A DNA stretch of 5,112 nt from positions 1 to 5,112 of the forward strand of contig PXQZ01000059.1 in the NCBI GenBank assembly GCA_003021755.1, given 5' to 3'. The translations under genes and the position numbers were made by a program. Source of the stretch: Halobacteriales archaeon QH_8_67_36. GTDB taxonomy: Archaea; Halobacteriota; Halobacteria; Halobacteriales; Haloarculaceae. Below, piece after piece: positions 4,204 to 5,112 of this stretch. Each line of letters starts with the position of its first letter. The stretch's first letter is position 1. Below the pieces are notes generated by a model. The model made no database searches, was not told the origin of the DNA, and saw only the letters and a program-made list of their open reading frames with translations.

Positions 4204-5112
4204 ATGCAGACGACAGCGGCAGTCCGTGGCCTCTCCTGTACGGCGTGTGGCGAGTCGGCCGAGCTCACAGCGCGGCGCTGTGCCGACTGCGGCGGCGTCC
4301 TCGCCGTCGACTACGACCCCGAGGCGGTCGCGTCGGCGGCTGACACACGCCCGTTCCCGCCCGAGGCGACGGTCAGTATCGACGAGGGGGCGACCCCGGT
4401 GGTGACCGTCCCCGAACTGGCCGAGGAACTCGGCGTCGAACGCGTCGCCGTCAAGGACGAAGGCCGCAACCCGACGGGGTCGCTGGGCGACCGGAAGTTC
4501 TCGCTGGCTGTCTCGGCCGCCGTTCAGGGGGGCGCCGACCGCGTCGGGACGCCCTCGCCGGGCAACGGCGCCCAGTCGGCGGCGGCCTACGCGGCCCGCG
4601 CCGGCATCGACTCAAAAAGCGTTGTCCCCTCACGGAGTCCGTTCCTGAACAAGGCGATGGTGAACGTCCACGGCGGCGACATGCACGTCGTCGAGGGTCG
4701 CTACGAGGACGCTGTCGATGCCTTCGGCGAGGGTGACGACGAGTTCGTCTCGGTCGCGCCGGGCCATCCGTTCCGCGTCGCCGGCGGGACCGCGCTGGCC
4801 CTGGAGCTACTGGCCGACCGCGAGTGGACCGCTCCCGACGCGGTCGTTCACCCGACCGGCCACGGCGAGACGGTCGTGGGCCTCCAGCGGGGGTTCGCCC
4901 TCGCGGTGGACGCCGGACTCGCCGACGCCATCCCCCGACTCTACGCGGCCCAGCCCGAATCCTGTGCGCCAATCGCCGCGGCGGCCGCCGACGGCGTGGC
5001 GGACCCCGCGCCAGTCGAGAACCCCGACACCATCGTCGGCCCGCTGGAAATCCCCGACCCCGCGGCCGGGGCCGCCGCCATCGACGCCGTCGACGCGAGC
5101 GGCGGCGACGGG
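4204..5112 (+). CDS. Threonine-synthase-like protein lacking the PLP lysine (3' end outside window)
   Basis: 303 codons are open to the edge. Threonine synthase converts O-phosphohomoserine to threonine using PLP; this is a fold-type II relative. Visible in order: an N-terminal zinc ribbon, CTAC at 12-15 and CADC at 26-29, as in archaeal threonine synthases; DEGATP (60-65), cognate of the family GEGNTP; KDEGRNPTGS (84-93); PGNGAQSAAAYAARAG (119-134), cognate of the STGN substrate/cofactor loop; HPFRVAGGTALALELL (188-203), cognate of the NPYR-EG-KT block; PTGHGETVVG (217-226). Two key features are altered. The motif that should give S-x-K-D-R reads SLGDR, with Gly95 in place of the Schiff-base lysine, and the PLP-phosphate loop GNGGN reads GHGET. 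K98 is three residues off. Codon use is normal for the window and there are no stops, so this is not a decaying pseudogene. It is probably a repurposed paralogue; canonical threonine synthase activity is unlikely. Confidence 0.85.
   Translation, partial: MQTTAAVRGLSCTACGESAELTARRCADCGGVLAVDYDPEAVASAADTRPFPPEATVSIDEGATPVVTVPELAEELGVERVAVKDEGRNPTGSLGDRKFSLAVSAAVQGGADRVGTPSPGNGAQSAAAYAARAGIDSKSVVPSRSPFLNKAMVNVHGGDMHVVEGRYEDAVDAFGEGDDEFVSVAPGHPFRVAGGTALALELLADREWTAPDAVVHPTGHGETVVGLQRGFALAVDAGLADAIPRLYAAQPESCAPIAAAAADGVADPAPVENPDTIVGPLEIPDPAAGAAAIDAVDASGGDG

Noticed and set aside
4122..4268. 49-codon N-terminal extension of the flavoprotein
   Set aside because: It adds no family sequence before the Rossmann strand, overlaps the first codons of the divergent gene and removes the TATA-like box from its expected position.
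1..5112. CRISPR array, insertion sequence, attachment site or origin
   Set aside because: No regularly spaced direct repeats, no transposase or integrase motifs, no tRNA-end duplication, and no cdc6/orc gene or ORB-like repeats are visible.

Overview
The window looks like a chromosomal segment of a halophilic archaeon (class Halobacteria). The evidence is very high GC with strong G/C preference at third codon positions, proteins rich in Asp, Glu, Ala and Val, almost no Shine-Dalgarno sites at usable spacing, and short A/T-rich TATA-like boxes about 24-29 nt upstream of most start codons, the pattern of leaderless archaeal transcripts. The genus cannot be fixed from the sequence alone. No insertion sequence, CRISPR array, tRNA or rRNA is recognisable.

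Layout. The left third (1-1464) is read leftward. It holds a winged-helix transcriptional regulator (694-1464), a 53-residue helical protein just downstream of it (497-658), an unrecognised 78-residue or longer protein (129-365) whose true N-terminus is unclear, and the first 15 codons of a gene leaving the window (1-46), possibly a PLP-dependent aminotransferase. A gene-free stretch follows (1465-1861). Its middle (about 1553-1731) is packed with hairpins, two of them perfect 8-9 bp stems with 3-nt loops, the last followed by CCCCTTTT. The rightward genes come next: a COG1407-type metallophosphoesterase (1862-2542), a hairpin-bearing spacer (2543-2709), and a 48-residue single-pass membrane protein (2710-2856). 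That small gene converges, with a 5-bp gap, on a leftward FAD-dependent amine-oxidase-family flavoprotein (2862-4121). Divergent from the flavoprotein, a rightward threonine-synthase-like gene starts at 4204 and runs off the right edge.

How the genes relate. This is a mosaic of short, mostly monocistronic units rather than one pathway operon. The regulator and the 53-aa gene may be co-transcribed. The flavoprotein and the threonine-synthase-like gene share an 82-bp divergent promoter region, but no metabolic link is evident.

Most notable: the threonine-synthase-like protein keeps the family zinc ribbon and fold motifs, yet its PLP-lysine motif reads SLGDR rather than S-F/x-K-D-R, and the usual PLP-phosphate loop GNGGN reads GHGET. 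It is probably a degenerate or repurposed paralogue. Second is the hairpin-rich spacer at 1553-1731, which could be a haloarchaeal dispersed element or a structured RNA. I see no clear multi-gene novel system here.
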